Part shown: piece by piece, positions 45,796-57,621 of the stretch | Layout of the letters: each line of letters begins with the position of its first letter | Numbering within the stretch: position 1 is the first letter of the stretch | Origin: Ascidia mentula | Lineage: Eukaryota > Chordata > Ascidiacea > Phlebobranchia > Ascidiidae | Direction of reading: 5' to 3' | Assembly: GCA_947561715.1 (NCBI GenBank) | Contig: OX387199.1 | Location: 16,993,001 to 17,057,000, forward strand | DNA: 64,000 bases | Notes under the pieces: model-generated | What the model saw: the letters and a program-made list of their open reading frames with translations, nothing else | Databases searched by the model: none | Told to the model about the DNA's origin: nothing | Program-made: the position numbers and the translations under genes

Positions 45796-47217
45796 TTACT
45801 TTTTAACAAAGGCTTTCAGGCCTTCTGTGCTCATAGACTTGGGGCGCTCTAGAGGAAGACCCACAGCACGGCTCCAAATTAACTGAGCCAAGCAACCAAG
45901 TACTCGGGACACACCAAATAGGACCGTGTAGTACTGCATCTCGGTCATTTTGTAGTGCTGCAGAAGCACACCGCTGTGAGCATCTACGTTGGGCCATGGA
46001 TTCTTGGCTTTGCCCTGTTCCAGGAGAATGTCTGGCACCAGCTTGTACAATTGACCCACAAGCTTGAACATTGGATCGTCTGGAAGATGTTTGAGAGCAA
46101 ATTCCCGTTGGCAGGTGTATCGTGGATCGGTTTTACGTAAAACAGCATGCCCATAACCTGGCACCACTCTTCCACTTTTCAATGTGTCCCAAATGTACTT
46201 ATGAAGCACTTCGTCTGTAACCTCTTTGCCCCCAAGTTCTTCATACACACCAGTGAGCCACACAAGCACCTCTTGGTTAGCGAGACCATGCAATGGACCA
46301 GCAAGACCATTCATTGCAGCAGAAATTGACAGATAGGGGTCACTCAATGCGCTTCCAACCAAATGAGAAGTATGGGCACTGACATTGCCTCCCTCATGAT
46401 CTGAATGAATCACTAAATAGAGACGCATAAGCTCAATGAAATCAGGCTCGTTGTATCCCAACATGCTGCAGAAATTGAGAGACCAATCGGCATTTTCGTC
46501 AATAGCTCCATTGAAGGAACCATCTTTGTATAGATTGCAATAAATTTTGGCAGCAATAATTGGAATTTTCGCGATAAGATTCATGGCATCTTCATAGACC
46601 AACTCCCAATACTTCGATTTGTGCACACCCTCAGCATATGCTTTCGCAAAAAGAGATTCAGTGTTCAGAGCTGTCAAAGCGGCACTTAATTGGGACATTG
46701 GGTGAACATTACTTGGCAACTGATCAAGCAAATTGACCACATGGGTGGGAAGATCAGCTCTTTTAGCCCATTCTTGGCTCAAAGCACTAACTTGCTCTTG
46801 TGTTGGAACCTCTCCAGTGCATAGAAGCCAAAACAAACCTTCTGGCAGTGGCTCTGAACCATTTGGAGCCTTCGGCAGTAGCTTTTGACATTCTGGGATG
46901 CTGTACCCTCTAAATCGAATACCTTCCTCGGGATCAAGAACTGAAGTTTCCCATACCATGCCTTTGATGCCTCGCATCCCCCCGTACATCATGTCAACAG
47001 AGACATCGCCGACTTTGGTGTTGCCAAACTCCTTCCTGAAATTTTTAATTTCATCTTGTTTAACCGGAATTTGCTTGGCCAAAACCTCCTTTAGATCAGT
47101 GGACGAATCTGAAACGTAACCTCTTGTTGCAACCACCGAAGGCAAGGCGCGGTTTCCAACAACTTTACTAAGTGTGGGCAGTAGATTGAAAATTGATTTC
47201 TTCATCTTTGTTGTCAA
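45796..47217 (-). CDS. CS: Mitochondrial citrate synthase, intronless
   Basis: It condenses acetyl-CoA with oxaloacetate to citrate in the mitochondrial matrix. The single uninterrupted frame of 473 aa matches vertebrate CS (466 aa) over its whole length. An N-terminal basic presequence ([20 protein letters not shown]) is followed by [53 protein letters not shown] and [20 protein letters not shown]. The catalytic residues are present: His in [11 protein letters not shown], His in [15 protein letters not shown], Asp in [11 protein letters not shown]. The C terminus [16 protein letters not shown] is complete. There are no introns, although most neighbours have many. This may be the ancestral state in the lineage or a retrocopy that replaced or joined the parent gene. 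Confidence 0.98.
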   Translation of the reverse strand: MTTKMKKSIFNLLPTLSKVVGNRALPSVVATRGYVSDSSTDLKEVLAKQIPVKQDEIKNFRKEFGNTKVGDVSVDMMYGGMRGIKGMVWETSVLDPEEGIRFRGYSIPECQKLLPKAPNGSEPLPEGLFWLLCTGEVPTQEQVSALSQEWAKRADLPTHVVNLLDQLPSNVHPMSQLSAALTALNTESLFAKAYAEGVHKSKYWELVYEDAMNLIAKIPIIAAKIYCNLYKDGSFNGAIDENADWSLNFCSMLGYNEPDFIELMRLYLVIHSDHEGGNVSAHTSHLVGSALSDPYLSISAAMNGLAGPLHGLANQEVLVWLTGVYEELGGKEVTDEVLHKYIWDTLKSGRVVPGYGHAVLRKTDPRYTCQREFALKHLPDDPMFKLVGQLYKLVPDILLEQGKAKNPWPNVDAHSGVLLQHYKMTEMQYYTVLFGVSRVLGCLAQLIWSRAVGLPLERPKSMSTEGLKAFVKK

Positions 47218-48971
47218 TTAAACTCAAAAGCGAACTACAACAAAACAAACGCGAGCACAGCAAATGACTGAGACCACTGCCTTCAAGCTAGGGACCAAAG
47301 GTTGAATTGGCGGTTTCGAAAACGTAATGAAGGTTAACGATATCGATTTCTATTTAATCCAGTACTCTGGAGTCTAACTTTGTGGATGACTTTTTGCAAT
47401 CGCCACAATATTGTTATTTGAACCTATTATTTACAATTAAAACCACAACAGCGCTAATAAAGGACGTGAATAATCGGTTGGGAGCACCAATCGGTGAAAA
47501 TCGATTGTGTGAAACTACATTATCTGAAAAGAAAATGTTCGTACCTTAGCCAAAGTATATACGTTGAAATTATGAATGCCTGTCGATTTTTAACGTAAAT
47601 GGTGCTGGCCCAATATAGCTAGAAACGTAGTTGTTATTATGGTATATTAAAATAGTTTTGGCACAAAAGCTTGTTTGCCACACGTTTGGATGTTAGCAGC
47701 ACGATCGTACACTTCCGCTTCAAGGTTTTGCTACTATTATTGCTTAAAGCGCAAACATAGGTTGCATTTCAACTGTTATGGGATAACACTTGTTTGCAAT
47801 CTGTGCTTGAAGTGAATATATATTTAGACATGCCTGATTTGCAAGCAGTTTGCGTTATTATACGTTGTTGATTTTCCCAAATCTTTAAATTCAGTGTAAA
47901 ACCTGTATGTTTAATAGAACTTTGTTTTATCCTTGCCCCTTTGATGATATAATACATGCTTCAATGGTGTCAAATGTACACTTCGTGATGACCTATATGT
48001 CAAGCCTTTGTTCTTGATTATCAACCAATTGTGGCATACATGGCAATATTCTTTTTACTCAGTTTGAGTGGAAAGCATTTTTTTGTCCCATCCGTATGGT
48101 AGCCTACCTACCAGCACATTATTTATATTAGCTATTGTTTCCCTTTGAAAGCAAGCGACCAGCATTACGTCCCGACATCACAGTCGAAACTGAAGTATCG
48201 ACTTCGCGTTGAATCAAATTTATATGATGGACTGTAGTTGCGCTTTGTCCTTGAAAGAAGTAACTGCGCTATAGCGGTTTTGTTCGTTGTTTGACTTCGT
48301 AATTAATTTGAGTAATCCATTGCTACAGCAGCACGTTTTAGAGTGGCACCAATTACGGAAAGAGTTGTAATTAATATAGACGTTCACATAAACAGATCTA
48401 ATATGTGTGCTTGTATGCAGTATTACTAGGGTGATTGGAGCTTATATATTTGGATTAAATGCTCGGAACGGGGGTTTCACGCGGCAAAATCAAATTCATT
48501 GCCATGTTGTTTACGTTGCTGCTTTGAAAATCATTCTCCATATTGTTTAGCTGAAAGCTGGGATCAGACGTAGTAATAACAAAACTTTGGTTTCGACCTT
48601 GGAAAACCTAAGGGTTGTGGAAAGTTTCTTGCTGAGGTTTAGCCGATTGTAGAAGTGTGTATATGCTTTATACGCTCACGCGTTTTGTAACTGCGTAATG
48701 CTAGATAAAAGTGCGATAGGGACTGTAAACTACAAAGCGCGTCTATAGTGTGGAATCGTATATACCTATGATATAAATATAATGTCACAGTGAAAGAAGC
48801 ACTGTCTTACTTTCTCGTAAAATCTTCTTATAGTTCGTTATATATCGCCGTTTTTCAACACCAACAATCCTTTTAAAACAGCCTTTGGTATATTCGTCAG
48901 TCGAAGTTGTGAGCATATATAGTGACCGTTAAGACTTACTTCAAGTAAAAAATTTGTCATATTGAGCAGTA
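47218..48971. other. Divergent intergenic region between citrate synthase (-) and UPP copy 1 (+)
   Basis: No coding exon or clear repeat is recognised. It probably contains both promoters. Confidence 0.4.
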
Positions 48972-51917
48972 ATGGAAGATGAATCAAGATTCACCCTTTC
49001 TAATCCCAATTTAAGTGGAGACAGTTTTCTCTACCATCTCAATCTATCGACAGAAGACAACTTAAAACAACGTTTTGGTGATGTTAAGGTAAATACCATT
49101 CGTTTGCAACTGGTAAAGTGTATGCATTATGATTTCCAACACATTTAAATAGAAACATTTAAAAATTAAGTTCAAGTATTTTTGTAATGGTATGAACATT
49201 TTGCCCGTTTGTTTCTGCTCCTCAGATAGCATAGGCCTATATTCGGTTGGAAATCTTTTATTGCAACATTCTTTCGTGACAATGAAAAAAACGCGTACAG
49301 TGGACTACACCAAAAAAGAATTTCGGATCTTTGTAAGCTTGAAAATAAACATTTCTAACCGATGAATATCATGCTTGAGCATATACATTTTCGATTATGG
49401 GTCCATGATTTTTTGCAGTACGTTTGCCTTGGAGGCAAGGAAAAAAGAATGAAAAATTTGGCAAATGTATTGTATAAAGAACTCAGCCGCCGTACGCCAA
49501 GTTTAGAACTGGAGCCTGTCAATATTTCAGCGGGCGGTAACCGATACTGTTTGTACAAAGTAGGACCTGTAATCATTGCCAACCACGGAATTGGAAACAC
49601 ATCAGCCTCTGTGGTACTAAATGAGGTAAGAAAAAGGCAATCATAATATCGTCACATCCTATTAATACCGGAAAGACACTTTGACTGAATGCCAATAAGT
49701 TTACGTCACACAGTGCATACAGATCATCATATTTCTTTTCCAACTACCTCTGTATATTTCGGTGCCGACTTATTACCCACCAGCACAACCGTATAATTTC
49801 CCACTAGTGGAACATTTCCTACCGGGTAAGAACCACTGCCTAACAACATTCTTTATTTCTTTCTCTTTTAGCTGCTTAAGCTGTTTCACTACGCCGAATG
49901 CACTGATGTCACTGTATTGCGGGTTGGTACATGCGGTGGTTTGGGTACGGAAGAATGTGACAATTGTTTTTCTGGCGAAAAATTTGGCTTATTAACCTTA
50001 TTTGTTGCTTAGGTCGTGTACCTGGTTCTGTGGTTATAACGGAAAAGGTTTTTAACGGATTGCTGGAGAATTGTTACAAACAGGTTGCCCATAGCTAAAA
50101 AGTCAATGATACTAAATTGATAATGTACAAAAATATTCCAAGTATTAATGATATACAAAAAAATAATCCTTTTAGGCTGTATGTGGTACAGAGGTTATTT
50201 ACCCGACCAACGCAGATCCCCAACTGGCCGATGAGCTGCATATTTGCGCGAACAAACTCGGAATTTCGGCAATCAAAGGAAACACCATGTCTACAGATGA
50301 CTTTTATGAAGGCAAGGTGCCTTGTCTTTTATTAAAGGTCGAAATTTGTCTTAGTAATTCACGTTTGACCGGGTCACTAATCCCGACCAGGCTTTGTAAT
50401 AATTTCTCGAGCACGTGCTTTCCACTTGGTTTAATAAGTTACTCAATATGACGTCACACTACTATCATTGTTTGTGGCGCATCAGACAACGAGGCAGTAG
50501 TGTGCTTGTGTAATGTTTGTTAATATTGATTGCCAATTGTAATTGGATAGGCTGTAAAACAGTGTTCAAACCGTTTTTCCAACACGAATGCTTCTTGAAT
50601 CAATCTGAGGAAGGTTTCTTTGGAGTGATTTGGAAACGAGTAAAGACCTCAATTAACAGTTGCAGCACTTTAGCGCCGACAACAGGTTTAGTCAGCCTTA
50701 ATTAGTGGCCTGTTACAGGTTTTCTATTCGCACATGCGGCGGGTTTTGTGTTCGCAATTTGTACCTGTCGACATTTACCAACAAACACACTCTATAGCCA
50801 CAGCACAACATGTAGTTCTTTTCTTGCGGCATTGTAATTTTCAAGAACTGTTCTTTAAAAAAATACAACACAATAATTGGGAACATCGTTCAATGCGCTC
50901 GACCCATATCCACTGCCAAACCTGATCCAAATTCGTGACCAGGATATTCTGGTCATCATGTTGCGTTTAAACAATAATAAAATTATGCTTAAATTAATTT
51001 TTTCTGTCACTATACAGGCCAAGCACGTTTGGATGGTGCTTTCTGCAACTACTCGAATCTAGAAAAAATGGACTTTCTCAAGAGAGCGCACGACGAGTTT
51101 GGAATTCGTAACATAGAAATGGAAGGTTCATGCTTGACTTCCCTCTGTGAACGAGCCAATATTAAATGCAAGTAGATTTTACCCAAACCAGATATTGGTT
51201 AGAATATATCAGTAGAATATTTGAATCTGTTTGAATTACATGGTTTATAAAAATTAAATCATGATGCTTTATATTTAAAAGTCAAGTACCGAATACGTTT
51301 GAATGTAAGCTGCTATGATATAGGCTATATGAAAAAATAAATACAACCCGCAATCGAATGAAAGCCACACGTACTGTATAAAGTATTGTGCCCTACAAAA
51401 ACTATTGTCACCAAATCTATCGTTCTTAACTGTAATTCATAGTGCGATGCAGCCTCTGTTGATGTATCGGTATATGTACGAGCAGTCAAAAGGTGAATTT
51501 CAGTGAAACACAGAGCCACAGAGAAAAATAGTCGCACAAACCGTAGGGTAAAAATTTTATGCGCTGTGGCTTACAATCAAAATGCATCGAGTAAGCTTCA
51601 TACAGATGGCCACTGTTTCGACCTATAAGGTCTCACCTGTATGCAGCTTACACAATTCATATTATTGGCTCCACTTTGCTGATCAAAACACGGTTCACGT
51701 TTTAATGATGCACCCGTTACCAACAAGTGAAACTGCAATTCGTTCTTGTTGTAAATGAATGTTAAACACTAAGTTTGGATCTTCAGGTGGAATCGTGTGC
51801 GTTGCGATCGTGGACAGATTGAAATGTGACGAAGTGGACGGATCTAGAGTCGGGGAATGGGAGGGAAACCTCCAGAAACTGATTGTGGAGTTCCTGAAGA
51901 ACCGATGCGTGCTTTAA
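48972..51917 (+). CDS. UPP1/2-like: Uridine phosphorylase, copy 1
   Basis: It cleaves uridine with phosphate to uracil and ribose-1-phosphate (pyrimidine salvage, cytosol). Seven exons, 48972-49088, 49419-49625, 49872-49944, 50013-50083, 50176-50311, 51018-51167 and 51787-51917, give 294 aa (human UPP1 310). Signatures are FGDVKYVCLGGKEKRMK, NRYCLYKVGPVIIANHGIG, VLRVGTCGGLG (phosphate site), GNTMSTDDFYEGQARLDGAF and RNIEMEGSCLTSLC (nucleoside site). Introns 5 and 6 must use GC donors (GAAG|GCAAGG and AAAT|GCAAGT); the nearby GT alternatives break the conserved frame. In the nucleoside site this copy has EMEG where copy 2 and human have EMES. A hAT MITE begins 32 bp after the stop; the nearest AATAAA beyond it is at 52845. 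Confidence 0.92.
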
Positions 51918-51948
51918 ACTTCCCTAAATGTCGAAAATATCTTTCACT

Positions 51949-52441
51949 CATAGACGTCGATTAAGGGGTGACTGGGGTGACATGTCACCCCTCACAAACA
52001 AACAGGGGTGACAACGTATGTATTGTCACCCCTTGATTTCGTTTAAATTAAAAATTATTGTCAAAAAAACCACATACATTATACCATGCGTTAAGGTAGT
52101 TTCAAACGACCTGTATTTTCACAGTCACAATCATGACAAACACAAGTGTCTCGTGGATTGTTACGCATTGCAGCAGTTGTTGTAGCACAACTGTAAGACT
52201 TGGCATTGTTGCGTAATAGATTTGTTTGTGACTTCATAATCACTAAATCTGCAATAGACTGAGTGAAACAAAAGTGTACCGCGGGTCCGTAATTAAATTG
52301 TTTAAAACTTAGTGCTACAAAAACATGGTTCGGTGTAAAAACAAAGTGACACGAAACGGAATTTGTTTTTTTCGCCCACATTTTTAAGGCATAAGGTCAC
52401 CCTTTAATATTTTACAAAACGTTAAAAAATCGACGACTATG
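51949..52441. mobile_element. hAT-type MITE, 493 bp, family A copy 2, just after UPP copy 1
   Basis: The ends CATAGACGTCGATTAA and AAATCGACGACTATG are inverted and flanked by a perfect 8-bp duplication, CTTTCACT, at 51941-51948 and 52442-52449. The first and last parts match the copy at 27387-27735. A central block of about 145 bp (around 52165-52345) is present here and missing there. It probably lies in the 3'UTR of UPP copy 1. Confidence 0.92.
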
Positions 52442-53930
52442 CTTTCACTGTATCGCTCCTAGTATAGCCTTTGTTGTGATGATCTTTTTTCGAAACGGTC
52501 TTACTATTGTGCCGACTGTTTGACTTGTCTTTTAAAAGCTCTAGTATCTTCGAGCGCATCACATTATACGCATTATAGGTGTTCATTGTGTGGGGGGTAG
52601 CACGTACAGAAGGGTGGCATTCAGCTACTGTGTGGATGAACAAATGAACAAAGGATGGATAGTAAGGTTTTACATTTCGCTCGTTACGTTGGGTTTCTCA
52701 AGCGATAACAGCGGCGGGAGATTCAATTACAGTTTGATGTCTTTGGGATCTATGCTGTTTGTTGTGCGTAAATGAGCATACGTCGCACAAGCTCAATCAT
52801 GATCCTGCGCTTCCCGAATCAAAATCTAGACTTCGTCAAGTACAAATAAAAGACACAAGGTGTTGATTGTTTTTGTTACAAAGGCATAGGCTACGAACAA
52901 AGTTGGTACTCAGCAATATGTTGTGGATAAGGGTTAGGAATTTAAGGTCTAAAACGTGCCCACAGTACCAGGAAGACCACTAACCTTCCCAGGCTTGCTT
53001 TCCACAAGTTTTTAGTAGTTTTGGTTAATTAGAAATAAAACATATAAAGCGCCGGTATATTAATAACCACCTGCAATGTTACATAATAATTACAAATTTC
53101 GATAGGTTTTTATTTGCAGTGATTTCTGCACATGAAGTTTATGTGGATGAAAAGCGCACACGGAAGTCTGGATTTTCTATTATTTGCTTTCCAAGGAATG
53201 GAGCTTCGAAACCGTTTGCGTGCCTTCTTGACGTTAAAGTTCTCGCATCTGTTAATTAAAATCTCGGTCTGTTTTTATTATAAACAGACAATACGCACAA
53301 AAGCACTATTCATTACAAGCAAGGTTAAAAGGCTGGGGAATTCAAGGTATTATGTTCACCCTATGTGTGAGTTTTGTGAAACAACATTCGTGTGAGTTTT
53401 GTGAAAAAATGCCGTATATGGTTTCACATGCGATATCTTTATAACAATAAGGAATGTGAACTTTATCCGTTTGAAAGCAAGATTTACGCGGACACGAGCA
53501 TGGCCAGATAAAAGCCTCTTGCTCATGTTTTTGTCGTGTTATGTACAACGCCTACACATATCTTTGAAATAAAACCCGCTATGTAGACGTCAGTGGATTG
53601 CGTACAGAACTTGCTTGTGTCGTAACTCGATCGGTTCATTGCTGGGGTGAATCTTAAGGGAAAATGTCATCCAGACAACTGGAATCATCCTGTTTGCTAA
53701 GTGGCACCAACGGATTTGTCCTGTCTTGTCAGGTAGCCAAAATAACTTACGAACAGTGATGGACGACCAGCGTCAAAGTGCGATGTGTGATTTTAAATAA
53801 AATATCTCAATAACGCTGATTGCCCAACACTCTGTTTGAGGTATTTGAAGGAAAGCTTATTCACGAGATTGTTTCGCTTAGTACAGGATTCAGGTGGTTT
53901 TAATTATTGGAATTCTCAACGTATGCGGCA
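52442..53930. other. Spacer between the UPP copies
   Basis: It holds a poly-A signal AATAAA at 52845-52850 that may end UPP copy 1, and the presumed promoter of copy 2. No other gene is supported. Confidence 0.4.
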
Positions 53931-56151
53931 ATGGGGAATGAATCGAAATTCGCTCTTTCTAATCCCAATTTAAGTGGAGACAGTTTTCTCTACCATCTCA
54001 ATCTATCGACAGAAGACAACTTAAAACAACGTTTTGGTGATGTTAAGGTAAATAGATGCGGAATTAAATCGAATAATTATGAGTAGAATTTCAGACTCTT
54101 GCAAAATTTGCGAAATCATGTCAAACAATCATAAGCTCTGGCGGCCGACGATGTTATTATTTCGCCTGTAGCATTTGCTATTTGTAAAAAAAAGCTGCAA
54201 ATAATCTTTGGTCTTGCAGCTTAAAGTTTTTTAATAGCAGATACGGTCAACGAATATACAGAATTTCGTAAAAACGTTAAAAAGTATATTTATATCCAAA
54301 CAATTCTTTGTCGCCACATAGCCCTGAGGAAGTCCCACCGGATGAAAGACGAAACGTCAGTTGTAATAAAAATCACGTAACCTTATGCCACAAAAACAGT
54401 TCTTTAAAATTCTTTGACGATTATCGTTTTAGTGTCTTTGCATGGGGGGCACAGAAAGCAGGATGAAAACCTTGGCAAATATGTTGTACGAGGAGTTTTA
54501 TGGCCACGTAGCGGGCTTAGAACTGGAACCTGTCAATATTTCAGCGGGCGGTAACCGATACTGTATGTACAAAGTAGGACCTGTAATCATTGCCAACCAC
54601 GGAATTGGAAACCCGTCTGCTTCTGTGGTACTAAATGAGGTACGAGAAACAACAAAATATTCTAATACACGTAATTGACATAAAGATATGCGGGAAAAAC
54701 GACATTAATTTCAAACAATATCGAAAACCACCATTCCTAAACCTACTGTACCACTTAAACTTACACCATGTGTTTCAGTTCCTTAAACTGTTCCACTACG
54801 CCGGTTGCACTGAAGTGATCGTATTAAGAGCCGGTACTTGCGGAGGATTAGGTCAGTGTTTCTTAACCGGATGAATATATAGTTCACTCCATGCAGGGTA
54901 AAACAAATTTGTTCAGAGTTGAATGAATGTGGCAGGCTGAATAATATTTTGTACCCATTATTAATTGGCCTTTCTGGAAGTCATCACTTCTGAAAATATC
55001 GCTTCATAATGTTAGACCTGAATAAATTAAATAAACATAAATTAATAAATAAAATGTACAATTTCTGATGGCCTTGGGTGTCATGTCAAAACTCCCAAAT
55101 ACAACTATCGTTCAGGTCCTGAACCTGGATCTGTGGTGATAACCGAAAAGGTTTACAACGGATTGCTGGAAAACTGTCACAAACAGGTTGCCCAGTAGTC
55201 TTATAAAACTGAATGTGGTGTTTGTATTTAACACACATCGACAATCTCTTCAGGCTGTATGTGGTACAGAGGTTAGTTACCCAACCAACACAGATCTCCA
55301 TTTGGCGGAGGAGTTGTATCTTTACGCGGGGAAACTTGGAATTCCTGCAACTAAAGGAAACACAATGTCTACAGACGACTTTTACGAAGGCAGGCATTTT
55401 ATGCTCATGTAACGGCTTGATAGGTTGTTTGATAAATCGAGATATTTGATGTAAATTGTATTTTAAGTGACACAACTTCAAAATTCGGAGAATTTTAAAT
55501 CTCAAATAAGCATGAAACCGAACTGATACAAAATAATTATGGTTTGGACTACTTGCGACGTAGTAAAGTTGCCTACTTCACAGGCCAAGCACGTTTGGAT
55601 GGCGCTTTCTGCAACTATTCGAATCAAGAAAAAAAGGATTTCCTCAAGAGAGCGCACGACGAGTTTGGAATTCGTAACATAGAAATGGAAAGTTCATGTT
55701 TCACTTCCCTCTGTGGACGAGCCAATATCAAATGCAAGTAGATTTTTAAAATTTGGGTCGAAATTTTATTTTTGCTACGTGACTTACTCATAGTAATTAA
55801 ATAAATTTTCTTAAACTTGCGTGTTTTTGCTTTTGAAAAACAGTAAAGTCATCTATGTAAACACATTATTGTACATTACCAACATTACGACCCATGGGTG
55901 AATTTTTTTTTTTTGTCCGATTTAAATTCATCATTCGACACCGCACCTATATGAATAAAACTGCAATTCGTTCTAGTTGTAAATGAATGTAAAAACACTG
56001 AGTTTGGAACCTTATAGGTGGGATCGTGTGCGTTGCGATCGTGGACAGATTGAAATGTGACGAAGTGGACGGATCTAGAGTCGGAGAATGGGAGGAAACT
56101 CTCCAGAAACTGATTGTGGAGTTCCTGAAGAACCGATTCCAACAGATCTAG
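53931..56151 (+). CDS. UPP1/2-like: Uridine phosphorylase, copy 2
   Basis: Tandem paralogue of the gene at 48972. Exons 53931-54047, 54433-54639, 54779-54851, 55116-55186, 55254-55389, 55584-55733 and 56018-56151 have the same lengths except the last (134 against 131), giving 295 aa. Signatures: CMGGTESRMK, NRYCMYKVGPVIIANHGIG, VLRAGTCGGLG, GNTMSTDDFYEG, QARLDGAFCNYS, RNIEMESSCFTSLC. Introns 5 and 6 again require GC donors (GAAG|GCAGGC, AAAT|GCAAGT). Exon 1 from the TCTAATCCC segment to the donor is identical to copy 1, silent sites included, while exon 2 begins differently (YGHVAGLE against SRRTPSLE). A GAAACGTCAG repeat tail lies in intron 1 (54322-54360). The catalytic sites look intact. 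Confidence 0.92.
54322..54360 (+). repeat. CCTGAGGAAG...GAAACGTCAG repeat signature
   Basis: CCCTGAGGAAGTCCCACCGG then ATGAAAGACGAAACGTCAG closely parallels 20928-20967. The tails after it differ. It is intronic in UPP copy 2. Confidence 0.45.
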
Positions 56152-57621
56152 ACATCTTTGTGTGGCATATAACAAAACCTTCCACAGTATAGCTCTTAGC
56201 ATTGTGTTCGATAGTCTTGCTTGCGTTTGCTTTTAGTGTTGTAGTGTATACCAGACGCTCCTTTTTCACATAATTTTATAGTTAAGAATTAAATTATAGT
56301 TAAGAAAATAACTGAGGCACCTCTTTGAATGTAACTGTTTCGCCCTATGTCAATCCCCAAAATCCTGTTTTATAGATCTCATGCATTAATACACATAATG
56401 ACTGTTTTGGTGGTTTCCCTAAACATTGGCGTAAGCTTGTGACTTATGAAGGAGCATTAGTATTCCTTAACTGAATAAGAACTGATTGTAGTGGCCTTGG
56501 AAAACACGGCAAGGTTATGTAAAGCCGCTTGGAAGACCATTTTCAATACCCCGCATAACGACTAATAATGTTTTTCTGCTTTTTTACCTTGCTTTTTAAC
56601 AACTATCAGCACTATTTGACTAGCTGACTAAAAACCCTTTCAAAACACAGTAAAACGGCCAAAATCAAGCGTCAACTCGCCTCACCAACTGATGTGTATC
56701 TGTGCTCATTCAACCGAAAAATGCACACCAATGAATGTGAAAGATATTAAATATTTTTTGACGTCGTCACTACAAATTTTCAAATTTAACCCAAAAATTA
56801 AGCACTGGCCATACAGCTATAGTGAGTGCAATTTACAAGTTATTTTGTTGTAAAGCTCTACAAAATATATTTTTGTTCGTTCAGTATTAAAAGTAAAACA
56901 AAGGTTTCTAATAATTTGCAGTAAAATAAATTGCATTATACACCCACTATAGGCAAGTGTAACCGGCAAGTTTTGGCATCATTTCACTATCCCGGTGGTT
57001 ACGTGATGTTTACGTGGTGTGTTTTTGACCCATCACGTGATTCTGATTCTGACGTAATGCCCTCCTGAACACTTTATTGTACATGTAGTTTACTATATAC
57101 AGATATATACATATATATATATATATACAGCGTCAAATATTTTTTCCACAAGATTGAATACAAAATGATTAATGAAGTGTTCGAGGCAAAAAAGATACAA
57201 AACCCACGCATGACCTTTATTAATAATGTACGAAAATTACAGGTGCATACGTTACAATAATTTTCATTCCAATTGGGCTGGTAATTGTCCTCGCCAATCC
57301 TTCTGTTCCTTACCACTGACATGTGAAGAGGAAGACTTTGGCATTTCCTTGTCTTGGATCAAGTCGTTTCCATTAAAAGCGCCATAGATTTAAATGTGCT
57401 TAGTTGCTTGTAAAGTGCACGTGTTGAATAATATTAAAGTCTATGTCTGTGTATATGTGTGGTTGATAAAAAAGTTGTATTGAAAACAGAAACGTTATGA
57501 AAAGCGAATTCTGTTTAGTCATAAAAGTTAATGTAGGACATTTTCAATAACCAGAAAAATTGGTGTTTTCTAATTTTCACTTACTAAAAGCTCACGTAGG
57601 ATTAAACGCAGTTCTGATTCA
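56152..57621. other. Intergenic, 3' flank of UPP copy 2
   Basis: Only a short (TA)n run near 57109-57126 stands out. No gene is supported. Confidence 0.4.

Noticed and set aside
55086-55505. 139-codon reverse-strand open frame
   Set aside because: It is antisense to UPP copy 2 exons 4 and 5, which are clearly coding.
55584-55741. UPP copy 2 as a pseudogene because of the missing GT donors
   Set aside because: The same GC donors occur in copy 1, exon lengths match and catalytic motifs are intact, so splice divergence alone is not evidence of decay.
57100-57130. (TA)n run as a functional element
   Set aside because: Short microsatellite of a kind common in AT-rich DNA.
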